Source: Gracilariopsis chorda
Lineage: Eukaryota > Rhodophyta > Florideophyceae > Gracilariales > Gracilariaceae
DNA: 64,000 nt
Reading direction: 5' to 3'
Assembly (NCBI GenBank): GCA_003194525.1
Contig: NBIV01000024.1
Location: forward strand, 372,001-436,000
Positions 18,256-28,971 of the stretch are shown piece after piece. Under the pieces are notes generated by a model that did no database searches, was not told the origin of the DNA, and saw only the letters and a program-made list of their open reading frames with translations. The first letter of the stretch is position 1; the number at the start of each line of letters is the position of its first letter. Made by a program: the position numbers and the translations under genes.

Positions 18256-19641
18256 CTACGCAACCTTACTAACGACTCTTAGGATGTTACAGACGGCCTT
18301 GTTGCCTTCGATGAGTGTCTCTGACGCATAAGGAATCTCATGCTTCGCACAGAACGCTCTTAAAATCTTCGCTAGTTTCGGCAGGTGATGGCGGGGCACG
18401 GTGGGGAAAATGTGATGTTCAATTTGGTAGTTGAGGCCACCCGTGAACCAATCTGTAAACCAATGCGGACTCACGTTCCTTGTTGTCCGAACCTGCAACC
18501 TAATGAAATCCACAGCGCGCAGTTCGTCAATTGTGAGGACATCCATAGCGTTGTGTCCGACAGCGAACACAACACCAAGGAGAACGCCACCAAGTGCCTG
18601 AGAGGCAAACATAAACAGCAATGCGTTGGCGATAGATCCAGTTATGGCGATCTTCTTGACAAGAAGGAGGAAAAGGACATGGTGTGTAGCTAGGCCAAGA
18701 ACTTCGAGAACGTACAATATATAGGAAGTTACGTGAGGATTGGGTGCTGTTGCCTGGTACAAGAGTGACTGCATCACCCAAGAAGTACGAGCCATGCACA
18801 AAATCGGCCAGTACAACGTAGCTTGATTACGCAGCATCCAACGAGGGAGCTTGTCAAGGTCTTCGCCTTCAACGAGCTTTTCAGACCAAAAGAGGATTGG
18901 CATAGTAGCGATATCCGGGTCACCACCGCTAGGAGCGTCAGTCACATTTGGTACAGCATGATGGTGGTTGTGTTTGTTTTTCCACCAAGAGACTGAGAAG
19001 CCTTGGAAAATATTGCCAATGAGCAACCCAAACAAGTTATTAATACCGCGGTTGACAAACACCTGATGGTGCAAAAAGTCGTGCGCTAGCCACCCACACT
19101 GCTGCCAGAACAGAGCCATGAGCAAAGCGGCAACGAAACAAGCAAATGACGAAGATGGAAATGCAAGGGCGATAGTGGCGGATAACGCACAGATGGAGAC
19201 GTTTGACAATATCTTGTACGCGTAGAAGAGCTTGGAAGAATCAAACAGACGCAAGGCCTGAACCTGCTTGCGCATCTCAAGCACATCACGGACATAAGAC
19301 GCGTCGACGCCATCAAGACGCTTTTCGCTGGCTTGATTGATGACGCCAACGCACAAGGGAGGAAGCAAGCGCCAAGCGTCAGTTGAGGCATGAAAACCGG
19401 CGTACACGTCAGTTGCATCGGTTCCCGCCGCTGTGAAAATGATGTCGCCGCCCGGGTGGCGCTTCGCAAATTCTGTTACATCATATACTTTTCCTTTGAT
19501 GGCGATCCAAGCATCTTTGACGGTGTTGTGGCGCGATAGTTCTGACCAGGAAATCAGCCTGGATGAGGCACTGGAAGGCTCAGAATCACCTGCAAAGGCG
19601 GACCCTTTAACTATTTGCGAACGAGAATCCAGTTTACACAT
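18256..19641 (-). CDS. Front-end fatty acid desaturase with N-terminal cytochrome b5 domain
   Basis: A 461-residue membrane enzyme. The cytochrome b5 domain holds the haem-binding HPGG (~63). The desaturase domain has the three His boxes: HDFLHH (~186), HNHHH (~225) and QIEHH (~406). Gln replacing the first His in box 3 is diagnostic of front-end desaturases (delta-5/-6/-8) that introduce double bonds between an existing one and the carboxyl end during arachidonic/EPA synthesis in the ER (family knowledge). About four TM helices are visible between boxes 1 and 3. Regioselectivity cannot be read from sequence; delta-6 is a guess. The frame is open upstream to a TTG at 19704 but has no ATG before 19641. 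A short upstream exon cannot be excluded. Confidence 0.9.
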   Translation of the reverse strand: MCKLDSRSQIVKGSAFAGDSEPSSASSRLISWSELSRHNTVKDAWIAIKGKVYDVTEFAKRHPGGDIIFTAAGTDATDVYAGFHASTDAWRLLPPLCVGVINQASEKRLDGVDASYVRDVLEMRKQVQALRLFDSSKLFYAYKILSNVSICALSATIALAFPSSSFACFVAALLMALFWQQCGWLAHDFLHHQVFVNRGINNLFGLLIGNIFQGFSVSWWKNKHNHHHAVPNVTDAPSGGDPDIATMPILFWSEKLVEGEDLDKLPRWMLRNQATLYWPILCMARTSWVMQSLLYQATAPNPHVTSYILYVLEVLGLATHHVLFLLLVKKIAITGSIANALLFMFASQALGGVLLGVVFAVGHNAMDVLTIDELRAVDFIRLQVRTTRNVSPHWFTDWFTGGLNYQIEHHIFPTVPRHHLPKLAKILRAFCAKHEIPYASETLIEGNKAVCNILRVVSKVA

Positions 19642-20205
19642 TTTGCAGGAGGACGAGGACGCCAGCGCGGATATGAGATTCCGAAAGCCACCAGCAGGAG
19701 CCAAGGATAGATGAAGTTCGGAAAAAGAGAGGGCAAGTTCGATTGGTCGATCGGGTAGATATCCTGGACGGCTGTTTTTGTTTCAATCACATCACAACCT
19801 GACTCGCGGAGGCAGCAAACTTGGGTCAAACGCCACCTATGGAGTGTGATGGTGCGAAAGCAGTAGCAAGTGTAACAAGGGTAACGGGAAATCTTGCGGA
19901 GCAAAAACCAAAGGAATTCGGTGAGGGAAGACGGTTGACGGAGTGGACGAGAGCACAAGTTTCCACCATTGATCAGCGCTTCACACTCAATCGAAACCGT
20001 GGGCGTCGCAACTTGTCGAAACTTCATTGACGGATGGCGTTCCCCCGTGACGCCTTGTCTGTTCGTGTGCGGCCGTCAAGATCGGAGAGTGGACAACTGC
20101 AGACGCATAATTCCCGAATCAAGCCATATCCAACCACGTATTACACTTGTACGGGTTTAGATATCCTTCGAAAGGATTCCTTTCGAGGGTTTCGCAGTGC
20201 AAAAC
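19642..20205. other. Intergenic region upstream of desaturase
   Basis: Presumed promoter and 5' UTR of the minus-strand desaturase, up to the left edge of the Harbinger element. No other gene is supported. Confidence 0.4.
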
Positions 20206-20208
20206 TCA

Positions 20209-20229
20209 GGGCCGTTCTAAACAAGCCTG
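20209..20229 (+). repeat. Left terminal inverted repeat of Harbinger element
   Basis: 21 bp beginning GGGCCGTTCTAAACAAGCCT, identical to the reverse complement of 28615-28635. Confidence 0.92.
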
Positions 20230-20529
20230 CTCGGACTTCTGATCGCCCAATCGTGTCTGCTGATTGGTCAGTTCCCGAATTTCTTGAAATGGGCCTGCTT
20301 GACCCTGTTCTGCCCCTGCTCGACCAAACTGTAATGGCGTTACATGACCCATGACCTTATTTGACCACTTGGCATGCTCCAACTGCACAAGTTCAAAAAT
20401 TTGGACCGCTGTGTTTTGTTTAAGTCCGCTTGACATCAGCCTTGCAGCGCACTTCACGCTCCCCTTGCACCACCTTGCAATATAGGTAACCAGCGGAATG
20501 CGCGCCTTACCAATTTTCATCACAGCACC

Positions 20530-22029
20530 ATGTCCGACTTGATTCAACCATTATCTCTGCGCCGCAGCCCTCGCAAACATCCGTCCTCCGCAGTTCTACA
20601 AGACTCTTTCCCGCAAAGTAGCATACAGTGGAGCCCATCCGGTCTTAAACAAACCGCTACTTCACAGGTAATCCAAAACAATGACAAAGAAACTCCGTTC
20701 GCAGCCTTTTCAGAATCTACACGACTACAAGGATTTTACACATATCTCACATTACAAAGCACGCAGACTTTGCGAGCTTTCAACAAAGGATGGAGGCTCA
20801 AGTGTAGCCACAAGAACAAGACAGAACTTATTGCGCGCTTGCTTCTCTTTTTACTAACTGAAAGCTTCAAAGAAAAAACTTTGCAGCATTGGATCTCGAA
20901 AAGTGAAGCCGCCCAGGCATTTATTTCATGGGAGCATGCAGCAATTGCGCGAGATCAGGAGTACAACCAGCTGCCATCAGTTCAATCATTGCTAGATGCA
21001 GTGCCGGAGAGAGAGCGGAAAGTAGTAAAGGAAATGATTCGCCGGGAAGAAGTGAGAAGGAAGTATGCGTATGAGGACGGTGGGAAACAGGCTCAAAACG
21101 GCGAACACGCAACGGATAAAGCAGCAAGTCATGGATTCACTTTGAATGAATTTGCTCGACTTTGCGTACTGCTCCGGGACGATGAGCGAGCACGCTCCGC
21201 ATTGTCTACTGCAATTGGCGCAGAGCTGTCACGAATGCAGCTGGATGCCAATATTACAAGGGAATCATTTTGGACAGTGGTTGAGCATCGATTCAATGAT
21301 GCGAATGTGGACACCAAGGAAAATTTTCGCGGTCGAATTGATGAAGTAGACTCGAACAAGCGCCCAATTTGTTTTCGCACTGCTATGGTTCTGAAAAACC
21401 AGTTCAACCACGTTAAGCGCTTGTTTACAATTTTTCGCGAGCGATGGTCCGCATCTGGTCAGAACGATAGTTCTCGGGTTCCAGACTTTCTACAGTATAC
21501 AGGTAATGGAGATCTGACTGCTGATTCTAAACGTGTTTATGTTCTTTTTACAGTCTGCAGGCTAGGAACTAAAGATGAAGACACAAAAATGCTGCAGATG
21601 ACCACTAAGCTAATCGGCGAAGATGATGCAGGGTACGAAGAGGGCATACCAACTGGTCGGGAGAGCGAGGAATCGAGCGGAAAGCGTAGGCGACGATCAC
21701 AAAGGGATAGTGGCGATTTACGATCAGAAGTTGGTAATCTTTCGAGGGGTCTGGACCGCCTTGGATCTGCTTCGGAGGCTCGAACAAAACTTTTGCGGGA
21801 TCAAATGATGTACGAGAGATCGAAGAGCGAAGTAGATGAGAATGACGAGAATGTGATTCTCAAACGACTGGAAAACCAAAACAAGATGATGGAACTTCTG
21901 GAGCAGAGCGCCATGCGATACGAGCGAGCGCAGAAGACGAACAACCAAATCTTTATTGAGAATGCGCGTAAGGCACTCGAGAACATAGAGCAACAGTTCC
22001 AACTAATTTCGAAAGCATCAGAGCTATAA
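20530..22029 (+). CDS. Harbinger element accessory DNA-binding protein (SAP/Myb-like, coiled coil)
   Basis: A 499-residue ORF inside the transposon. Residues ~80-110 (LRAFNKGWRLKCSHKNKTEL, then IARLL) resemble a SAP-type helix-turn-helix. Residues ~200-340 form a helical, Trp/Phe-spaced block (FTLNEFARLCVLL ... ESFWTVVEHRF ... NQFNHVKRLFTIFRERW) that could be the Myb/SANT-like trihelix found in the second protein of PIF/Harbinger elements. A bipartite basic nuclear signal (GKRRRRSQR) lies near residue 380, and the last ~100 residues form an acidic/basic coiled coil. In known Harbingers this partner brings the transposase to the nucleus and the termini (family knowledge). The assignment rests mostly on position in the element; sequence evidence is moderate. 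Confidence 0.65.
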   Translation: MSDLIQPLSLRRSPRKHPSSAVLQDSFPQSSIQWSPSGLKQTATSQVIQNNDKETPFAAFSESTRLQGFYTYLTLQSTQTLRAFNKGWRLKCSHKNKTELIARLLLFLLTESFKEKTLQHWISKSEAAQAFISWEHAAIARDQEYNQLPSVQSLLDAVPERERKVVKEMIRREEVRRKYAYEDGGKQAQNGEHATDKAASHGFTLNEFARLCVLLRDDERARSALSTAIGAELSRMQLDANITRESFWTVVEHRFNDANVDTKENFRGRIDEVDSNKRPICFRTAMVLKNQFNHVKRLFTIFRERWSASGQNDSSRVPDFLQYTGNGDLTADSKRVYVLFTVCRLGTKDEDTKMLQMTTKLIGEDDAGYEEGIPTGRESEESSGKRRRRSQRDSGDLRSEVGNLSRGLDRLGSASEARTKLLRDQMMYERSKSEVDENDENVILKRLENQNKMMELLEQSAMRYERAQKTNNQIFIENARKALENIEQQFQLISKASEL

Positions 22030-22469
22030 TCGATGAACATTTACTAACAAGGACTACGAACTTTGCTCTCTTTGTTTCTATCCTACAGAATCTTTCATCG
22101 GCTCATGGAGCCGGGTGCTGGTGGGATTTCTTGATAACTGCTTGGCTTAATCTTACTCATCGAAATTGCGGAGGCGTTTAGCGCCGGGTGGAGGCGGGCC
22201 GCAATCGTTATCTTAGTGCTATACGAAGTAAATTGGTTGAACTATCGCGATACGATGGACGCCCTTACCGTGTACTAAAGACAAACATAAACCGCACGAC
22301 TGCTACCATCATAGTTGCTGCAGCTCATGTCTCCCACATACGAAAAAGCCGTTGTGCAAATGGCAGCAGGAAATCAGTTAGTACGCTTCTCTAGAATGTG
22401 CCTACTTTTCCACTAAGGCTCCGAATCAACAAATCACGTACTCCCTGATGTGCCCATCCTAGCAAAATG
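22030..22469. other. Non-coding interior of Harbinger element
   Basis: 3' flank of the accessory ORF. No feature recognised. Confidence 0.4.
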
Positions 22470-22601
22470 TTACCCAAGCCCTGCCAAAGCAGCCTTCATG
22501 CCCTTTAAAGTTCCGACACTGATATCAAGCGATGAGTCGTTGGTGGATGAGGCCTCAGCACTATCTGCATTGAACAAGTCTAGAAAGTCTTCCGTGTTCA
22601 T
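22470..22601 (-). CDS. Short ORF abutting the LINE 3' tail (43 aa, possibly a split gene end)
   Basis: MNTEDFLDLFNADSAEASST begins a 43-residue frame ending at the TAA at 22470. The frame stays open upstream (RENSNFQS...) right into the LINE's (GA)n tail, so it may be the 3' part of a longer Harbinger-borne ORF interrupted by the LINE. The acidic, Phe/Leu-spaced start looks coding-like but matches no family I recognise. Confidence 0.35.
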   Translation of the reverse strand: MNTEDFLDLFNADSAEASSTNDSSLDISVGTLKGMKAALAGLG

Positions 22602-22620
22602 GGATTGAAAATTGGAGTTC

Positions 22621-25600
22621 TCTCGCTCTCTCTCTCTCTCTTTTACGGGTACACCAGTCTAATTCCTACATAGTGTAGATCGCTTCATGTGAAAAAAGCG
22701 TTCTCTCGCTAGGAAGACCAGCATACATTCCGGCCACTTTTTGATGATTTCTCCAACATCCATCCCGTGTCTTTCTCGCATACTTGGCAGGCAGGTTCGG
22801 CGAGACCTTGTTCGCAAAGGACACCTTAGAACAAAGTGGTCCACATCATTCAGTACTCCCGGTCGGCAAGTACACACGATTCTTCGCTTGTACAAGTGCG
22901 TTCCGAGCGGGTGCAAAAGAGGTGTATGGCCTACTGCAAACTGCGACAATGTAACTTCCGCTTCTCTTTGTGATACCACTTGTGTGAGCTCCTGAGGTAT
23001 AGACTGAATAATTTTCCTACATCGTGTTCGAGACTTCACTCTTCGTTTCACTTCTGCGTAGTCCACTGGCACGTTTATCTGCAAATGCTGAGGTAGTTCC
23101 AATGCTTCTTTGGCCAAACTGTCTACAAGGTCGTTGCGGTGCAAAACGCAATGGCTCGGTACCCAGACCATATCCATAGTGCATGTTTTGCCGATCTCGT
23201 ACAATGTACGTGATACTTGTTGCACAGAATACGGCTGATCTCTTACAGCTCCTCGGATACTCTCAACCACGCTCTGAGAATCCGTTATCAGCCTTATGTG
23301 TCCAGTCCACCCAGATCCTATTCTTCCCTTAACAACTTGAAGTGAGTGATATATTGCCCATGTTTCCGCATAAAACGACGTTGTCCCTATCCCTGCGGGC
23401 TCCATGCCAGTTTGGGGGGTAATTGATGCATTCCACCAGATCGCAAAAGCACTTCCCCCAACCTCGGAAATGTTAAGTACACGCCATTTAAGCTTATGTC
23501 CATCGGCATCGAGTAACTCTTGATGTTCAGCGTCTATTTCGTATCCCATTACAAATCCATCGTCATATCGTATCACTATACTCGGTGTCCGATTATGTTT
23601 GTTTTGAAAGTTGGAAACAACTTCCGCATGGGCCGTGAAGCTGTTCGGATAATCAATCGATCCCGCGTACCATCCTTCGTCCCACTCCACAGCTGCTCGT
23701 AACGGTTGTGCTTCTTGAAGCCACTTCGGTCACCTCACTGAGCCATCACTCCAGATCTCGCAATCGGCCGGTGGGAGCTTTTTCAATGTTTGTAGAGCCT
23801 GGTACCGCTGATGTTCAACCGAATCTTCCTTAGTGCATGACGTGTAACAGAAGCTGATGCCTCCTGTTTGGCCCAAGCCTAGCTCTGTTGGGAGTGGTGC
23901 TCTGTTGAGCTGCAATAAACCACACTCAGCCAATAATTGCTCTGCTGTCTTCTTGAATGACGACCTGTTCTTGCGAATACGTGCCGAAGACTCTCTGTTA
24001 AGTGCTAAAGCAATAGGTGTTGGATCCTCTGCACGACATCGTTTCGCTTTCTCGTATAACTGTGCTGCCTGTGCAGCCGCAATTTCTTGAAGAGAGGGTA
24101 GACTCAAAAGGTTTCTAAGTTTTCTCACTGGGGAAGATCGTGTACAACCTGTTTGAATTCGGGCTGCTTCATTTCGGGTTCTTTCCAATTCTTGTACTGC
24201 ACAAGATAGAGCATTCGGTATGACTACGCACGCTGCATACCTTGCAATGGGTTCAACGAAACCCATTCTAAATACGTACATGGTCACCCAGTCTGCCCCC
24301 CACGTGGTTCCAGTTAGACACCGAAGAATGCGCGACCGTGACCTGTACCGTGCAGCCACCTTGTGTATATGATGGTGGAATGTAAGGCGGCTATCCATGA
24401 TGACTCCTAGAAATCTCGTGAAACCTGAAAGCTCTATCCACGTTCCAGCTACTTGTACTTCGTACTTGCTACGGTCTTTTTTCCATTGTGCGTATGTGAA
24501 CGGAACTAGTGTGGTTTTCTTCGGATTCATCTTGATGTTATTTTCTTCGCAGTATTGCTCCAGTCTTTGTACTGCAGATTGAATAACATGGGCACAGAAA
24601 TCCAGTTTTCGTTGTGTCACTGATATGGATACATCATCGGCGAACATTGTTACCGCAATTCTTGAATCACCCTGCTGCACTCGCTCGGGAAGATCTGCGA
24701 CATATGCAAGCTCTAGTCCTGGGGAAAGAGTCCCGCCTTGTGGTAGACCTTGAGCTACTACATAAGGTCTGGTATCAGCTGTGTTCCATCTGCAAGTCCA
24801 TCTGCGGTCCATTACAAATGCTCTTATCCATCTCCAGAGGTAAGTCGGACACTCAAGATTTGCCAGCTTTACTAACAGTCGGTGATGTTGAACGCAGTCA
24901 TAAGCCTTAGAGAAGTCACAGAAAAGTGTTAATGTCTGTCGGCGTTGCTGCCAGCCATGCGTTATATGTTTGCAAAGGGCAGCAATATGTTGATCTGTCG
25001 TTCGGCTCATTCTGAATCCTGCTTGACACGCAGGGAGTTTTGGCTCCAACCATTTCATGAATTCCCTGTTAACCATCCGTTCCGCAAGCCGTGCCACGAC
25101 CGATGTGACAGATATCGGCCGAAACTTTCCCTTGACGCCTGGTTTAGAAATTGGAATGAGTCGGGATAATCTCCACTTTGCCGGAGTCCGCCCTTCCTTG
25201 TAACTTCTGTTTATAAGGTGCAGTAGCCACTCTTTTCCAATTGGAGGAAGATTCTGTAGGAAAGCTATCTGTATCTCATCCGGGCCTCCTACCTTCTTCG
25301 GGGTCATATTTCTCAACTCCACATCAAGGTGTTGAGGTTGAAATACCTTCCCTATCACTGACTCTTTTGCATGTTTATGATATGTGTCCAGTGCCCGTCT
25401 GTACTCGTTTCTCACTGTTCTGTTCTTGACGTGTGTCCGCACACTTCTGATCTCTGATTTGACAAACCACTTCGCTCTCTTCTTATCAAACCATTGTTCG
25501 CCCCCTGGAGGACAAAGTGATGGACGTTCCCATTTTCCCTTTTCAGTTGCCTTCGTTATTCGCCATAACTTTGCATCATTATCGTTTGGGTGTAGTGAAC

Positions 25601-26830
25601 TTGTGAGTTCCTGCCATGCATCCCGTTTGAGTCTGTCAATAACTATTAGCGCATGTTCTTGGGCCTGCTGTAATGCTAACCTATTTCCTGCACTCGGATC
25701 GTTTCGATACTTTCTCCATTTCTCTGCTCTCAGCTGGATCACGTCCGATGCTTCCGGACTCCACCATGGTGCTTCGCGTCTCCGTCTTCCAAATGGTACA
25801 TGCATCCTTGCTGCTCCTAGCACTACTTCGCAAAAGCGATGATAATGTTCGTCTAATCTCTCTATACTATTATCTTCAATCATGCTAAGGTTATCGTCTA
25901 CGTACGTTTGGAATTTGGTCCAGTCAGCATTTTTGATACTCCAAGTCTTCCATTTCTTCTGGACGCAAGACTTACGCCCAATATCTATGGACACAAGGCA
26001 CGGGTGATGGTCTGAAAATGGAAGGTCCGATGCCTCCCATGTGGTTAGCGGAACCCATTTTTCTGGTATCGCCGTTATATCTATCGCACTTTGCGTTCCA
26101 TGCCTTGGATCCCTATGGGTTGCGACCCCATCTACGTTGAGGACGACGCGTTCGGTTTCTCCGAGGTACTCTTCTAATGCGATTCCAGAAGCTTCCGCCC
26201 TTGAAGGATACCACGACCCGCATGTGTTGCTGTCGGCTACTACCATATCCTGGTCGTCCAATGCCTTGTACCACTCTGTAGCGTGCAGTTGTGGAGGAAC
26301 GTATACATTAGCAATTGAGAGCGGACCTTTTGGAGACCTGACTAGTACTGTCACTCTCTCTAATCCTTTCAGAATTGGCTCGTCTGTCAATAGGTCTATT
26401 GTGAGGTCGTCTCGTTGATACGTTGCCACACCTCCTCCCCTTCCTCCTTGTTGTCCAAAGTCGGCATCTCTGTCACATCTTCCTACTAACTTGAAACCTT
26501 GGATTCGAGGTGTCCGATCTAACTCCTGGAAGTGAGTTTCCTGAAGACAAAGGATGTCCACCTTCCAAGCATGAGCTAAGCGCGCGATCTCGCTTCGTTT
26601 CCCTGTCGCAAGTAAGCTCCTGCAGTTAAGCTGGAGTATGCGTAATGTTCTTCTTTCGCTGTTGTTTTTGGATTTTTTCATCTTCCACTGCCGTGGATTC
26701 CGTGGACGACAGGGGGCGGCGTTGTCATCGCGCGGCGGTTGCTGGCATGCGACATCGAGGAGGGGATGTTCGGTGGGGGATCGGAGAACGTATTGTTCGC
26801 GCACTATCGTGAGTGGAGGGCAGTCATAGT
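22621..26830 (-). mobile_element. Non-LTR retrotransposon (APE endonuclease-RT-RNase H, I-superfamily-like)
   Basis: Minus-strand LINE nested in the Harbinger element. It encodes endonuclease, reverse transcriptase and RNase H in one frame, broken by one TGA, and ends ~20 bases after the ORF stop in GTGTACCCGTAAAA followed by a (GA)n tail (22621-22640). The 5' edge lies between 26804 and 26866, immediately next to the transposase stop codon. I could not find a clear target-site duplication. Endonuclease plus RNase H suggests the I/Ingi/Tad-like group rather than L1 or RTE. Confidence 0.85.
22659..26681 (-). pseudogene. LINE polyprotein: endonuclease, reverse transcriptase, RNase H (one in-frame TGA)
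   Basis: From the first ATG (26681) the protein opens directly into an APE-type endonuclease (RILQLNCRSLL ... DILCLQETHF ... FSDHHPCLV). The reverse transcriptase follows, with FCDFSKAYDCVQHHRLL, LPQGGTLSPGL and the catalytic FADDVS. A Cys-poor thumb region and an RNase H domain complete it. RNase H catalytic residues lie at EIWSDGS, YAETWAIYHSL, LITDSQS and NDLVDSLAKEA. A TGA at 23730-23732 interrupts the frame right after the first of these (WSDGSVR-stop-PKW). Frame and sequence continue undisturbed behind it, so a single C-to-T change from CGA would explain it. The frame is open upstream of the ATG to a GTG at 26804. Probably a young copy inactivated by one mutation. Confidence 0.85.
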
Positions 26831-26866
26831 GAGAGTATATGTTCGCCGTGGTGTGCCATTGATCGT

Positions 26867-28138
26867 TTATTCCCTTTCATCTTGCGGGACACCATAGAGG
26901 GAGGGGCGACGGAGTTCTTTTTGGCGAATAATCGATACCAGCTCTTCCCTTTTTCTCGAGACACCTTGGGTCCGGCCATTGTTGTGCTGCAGCACTTGCA
27001 TGTTGTTGTCCTCTTTACAACAAGCATACCAGTGCTGTATTTCAATCTCGCATTGAACCTTTTCTTCCTGCCGTAATCTCGTTACAGTTTGCTCCCCATT
27101 TTCTAAACAAAAGTTGTGCAATTTCATGCACAGGCATATGATCCGTGCGCTGATGTAGACAGAGTACTGGAGCGTGTTCTGTAAGATTCGCCATCTAGCC
27201 ACAAGCATTCCGAACGCCTGCTCTACATGAATCCTTAACGATGATAAGTAGAAATTGAATGCATCTTCATATGGACCTACCAGTTGGGAAAGAGGTATCG
27301 GGGTGATAAGGCTTTCTGTACATACGTATGCCTCATCACCCACGATCCAAAACTCAGAACGTAATCCATGTTTCTCCAAAAACTTACCAAGGCTGGACAC
27401 TGCATGGGCGAGAGCATCATGTGTTGAGCCCACACATCGCGCTGAATAGCTAAGGAAACGGTAAGATCCATCTACCAAAGCCTGCACAGGAAGGGCATAA
27501 AATCCTTTTCGACAGTAAAACGCTGCTGGGTTAAGATATCGTGCAGGCTTTCTAATGCGAACTGAAATTCCGTCCAGTGCTCCAATGCATCCGGAAAAAG
27601 GACTTGGTGAAGACCGAGAGTACTTAAAACTCTGAGAGAGCTTGTGGAGCCCTTGAAATGAGGTTGGTAGTCCTGGTAGCTTCATCACCTTCATAAGCTC
27701 CAGACATGTGTCATGAAATATGTCGTACACCGTAGATGCGCCTACTCTGAAGCAAATCATTACATCAAGATAACTAGCACCTGCTAGCATCCGTAAGGTA
27801 ATTCCGAGCCGAATATCGGCCGGAACTGTAGTTCTACCAGAACGTGTCCCCATGCTAGTGTCCTTAGATATTGATGGTTTGACATAATCCAGAAGACGAT
27901 AAAAAGAATCTCTACTTACCCGGAATGCGCGTTTGAAGCATCGCTCGTTCAGTATTGCAGCAATACCATCGAAGGTTATGTCCTTCCGTAGGGGAAACGG
28001 CATATGCATGACATTAGCTTTCCTTTTCTGATTATTGTGGGTAGCAATATGTCCTACTACGACCGCACAAGAAGCAGCAGCAAACTCTTCGATCATCGAC
28101 TGCGAGTTTTGCAAGTCAAAGAGAGGTTGCAACTCCAT
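26867..28138 (-). CDS. PIF/Harbinger-type DDE transposase
   Basis: A 423-residue transposase of the DDE_Tnp_4 superfamily. A helix-turn-helix-like region (~85-145; GITLRMLAGASYLDVMICF, then RVGASTVYDIF) precedes the nuclease core. Likely catalytic residues are Asp189 (CIGALDGISV), Asp268 (WIVGDEAY) and Glu306 (LRIHVEQAFG). The typical core strand FYCRKGFYALPVQALVDGSY and GSTHDALAH are also present. The frame is intact. It cuts the element's terminal repeats and reinserts at 3-bp targets (family knowledge). Its stop codon is within ~40 bp of the LINE 5' end, so the LINE landed just behind the gene and left it whole. Confidence 0.92.
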   Translation of the reverse strand: MELQPLFDLQNSQSMIEEFAAASCAVVVGHIATHNNQKRKANVMHMPFPLRKDITFDGIAAILNERCFKRAFRVSRDSFYRLLDYVKPSISKDTSMGTRSGRTTVPADIRLGITLRMLAGASYLDVMICFRVGASTVYDIFHDTCLELMKVMKLPGLPTSFQGLHKLSQSFKYSRSSPSPFSGCIGALDGISVRIRKPARYLNPAAFYCRKGFYALPVQALVDGSYRFLSYSARCVGSTHDALAHAVSSLGKFLEKHGLRSEFWIVGDEAYVCTESLITPIPLSQLVGPYEDAFNFYLSSLRIHVEQAFGMLVARWRILQNTLQYSVYISARIICLCMKLHNFCLENGEQTVTRLRQEEKVQCEIEIQHWYACCKEDNNMQVLQHNNGRTQGVSRKREELVSIIRQKELRRPSLYGVPQDERE

Positions 28139-28635
28139 CGTGTAAACGATGAAAAAGAATTATAAGGGTTGCACTTATAGTGATGGATTCAATGCGCGGA
28201 GAGAAAGGTTCGATATGCAAGAGCATCTGTTGACTGCAATCCGGTTTGTTGGCTCCAGTCTTCTTATGAGGTGGTTTGTGGATATGACATGAAGAATAGG
28301 CTTGGGGTTGCGATCCTGGACATTGTGGGCTATGCGGGGGTGCAGAGACTTGAGAATGTGTGGCAAAGGGTCGGTGTAGGGATTTGGGAAGGGAAGCAAG
28401 AGATGTGCATGGATTTGCAGAGTCGTGGCAAGAGAAAGGTGCAGAGTTTTGCGACGTCGTGGCAAGGGGGATGCAGAGATTTTCGACTGCGGTGCTAGTG
28501 TTTGCCGGGTCATCTCAAAGTGGACCGGCGTCGGGCATAGGGCGCGTAAGATTATGCGCTTACAGAAGAAAATAAAAAAACTTTCAATAAAACCCGATCA
28601 GAACATGAGCAGATCAGGCTTGTTTAGAACGGCCC
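28139..28635. other. 5' non-coding end of Harbinger element with right TIR
   Basis: Upstream region of the transposase. It includes an AT-rich patch (GAAAATAAAAAAACTTTCAA, about 28568-28587) and ends in the right terminal inverted repeat (28615-28635). Confidence 0.6.
28615..28635 (-). repeat. Right terminal inverted repeat of Harbinger element
   Basis: Reverse complement of 20209-20229. The adjoining bases 28636-28638 are TCA, as on the left side. Confidence 0.92.
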
Positions 28636-28638
28636 TCA

Positions 28639-28971
28639 CGCTCCGCATTCTGCATCAGCGGCAATCACCATGAGCCCTCCGCTTGACACAAGCTCAAAGA
28701 CTCCCTTTCGAACGCTCAAGACCTTCGCTGGTATCAACGGTACCGACGGCATCCTTTCCTTCTATCCTTTAGATGTGACAGGGTAAAAGGGGTCAGAATG
28801 CTGCCATCTACGCCTATCATCGTTTTCCATTTCGCAGAACCTGCTGGACCTTAGGTAGCGCTGTGACATACAAACACAGGTTCGATAATTTTGCAGAATC
28901 AGCAGGGTTAGTATACCAATTCTACTTCCTAACCCTCTGTCCAGGAGCATTAAAACTTATTGCCGTTCGTG
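28639..28971. other. Intergenic region
   Basis: Right flank of the transposon. One GTACC motif (28731-28749, GTATCAACGGTACCGACGG). No gene. Confidence 0.4.

Larger units (their letters stand above)
20206..28638. mobile_element. PIF/Harbinger DNA transposon with nested LINE
   Basis: The element runs 20209-28635. Its ends are exact inverted repeats of 21 bp: 20209-20229, starting GGGCCGTTCTAAACAAGCCT, and its complement at 28615-28635. A shared TTCTGATCG follows a few bases further in. The trinucleotide TCA directly abuts both ends (20206-20208 and 28636-28638), the 3-bp target duplication expected of this superfamily, although TWA is the usual target. Inside are the two genes typical of Harbinger elements, in opposite orientations: a DNA-binding partner ORF (20530-22029 +) and a DDE transposase (26867-28138 -). 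A LINE of about 4.2 kb sits between them, so the original transposon was about 4.2 kb. Confidence 0.9.

Noticed and set aside
26804..26866. Target-site duplication for the nested LINE
   Set aside because: I compared this stretch with the left flank (22560-22620) and found no convincing direct repeat; the 5' edge is left open.
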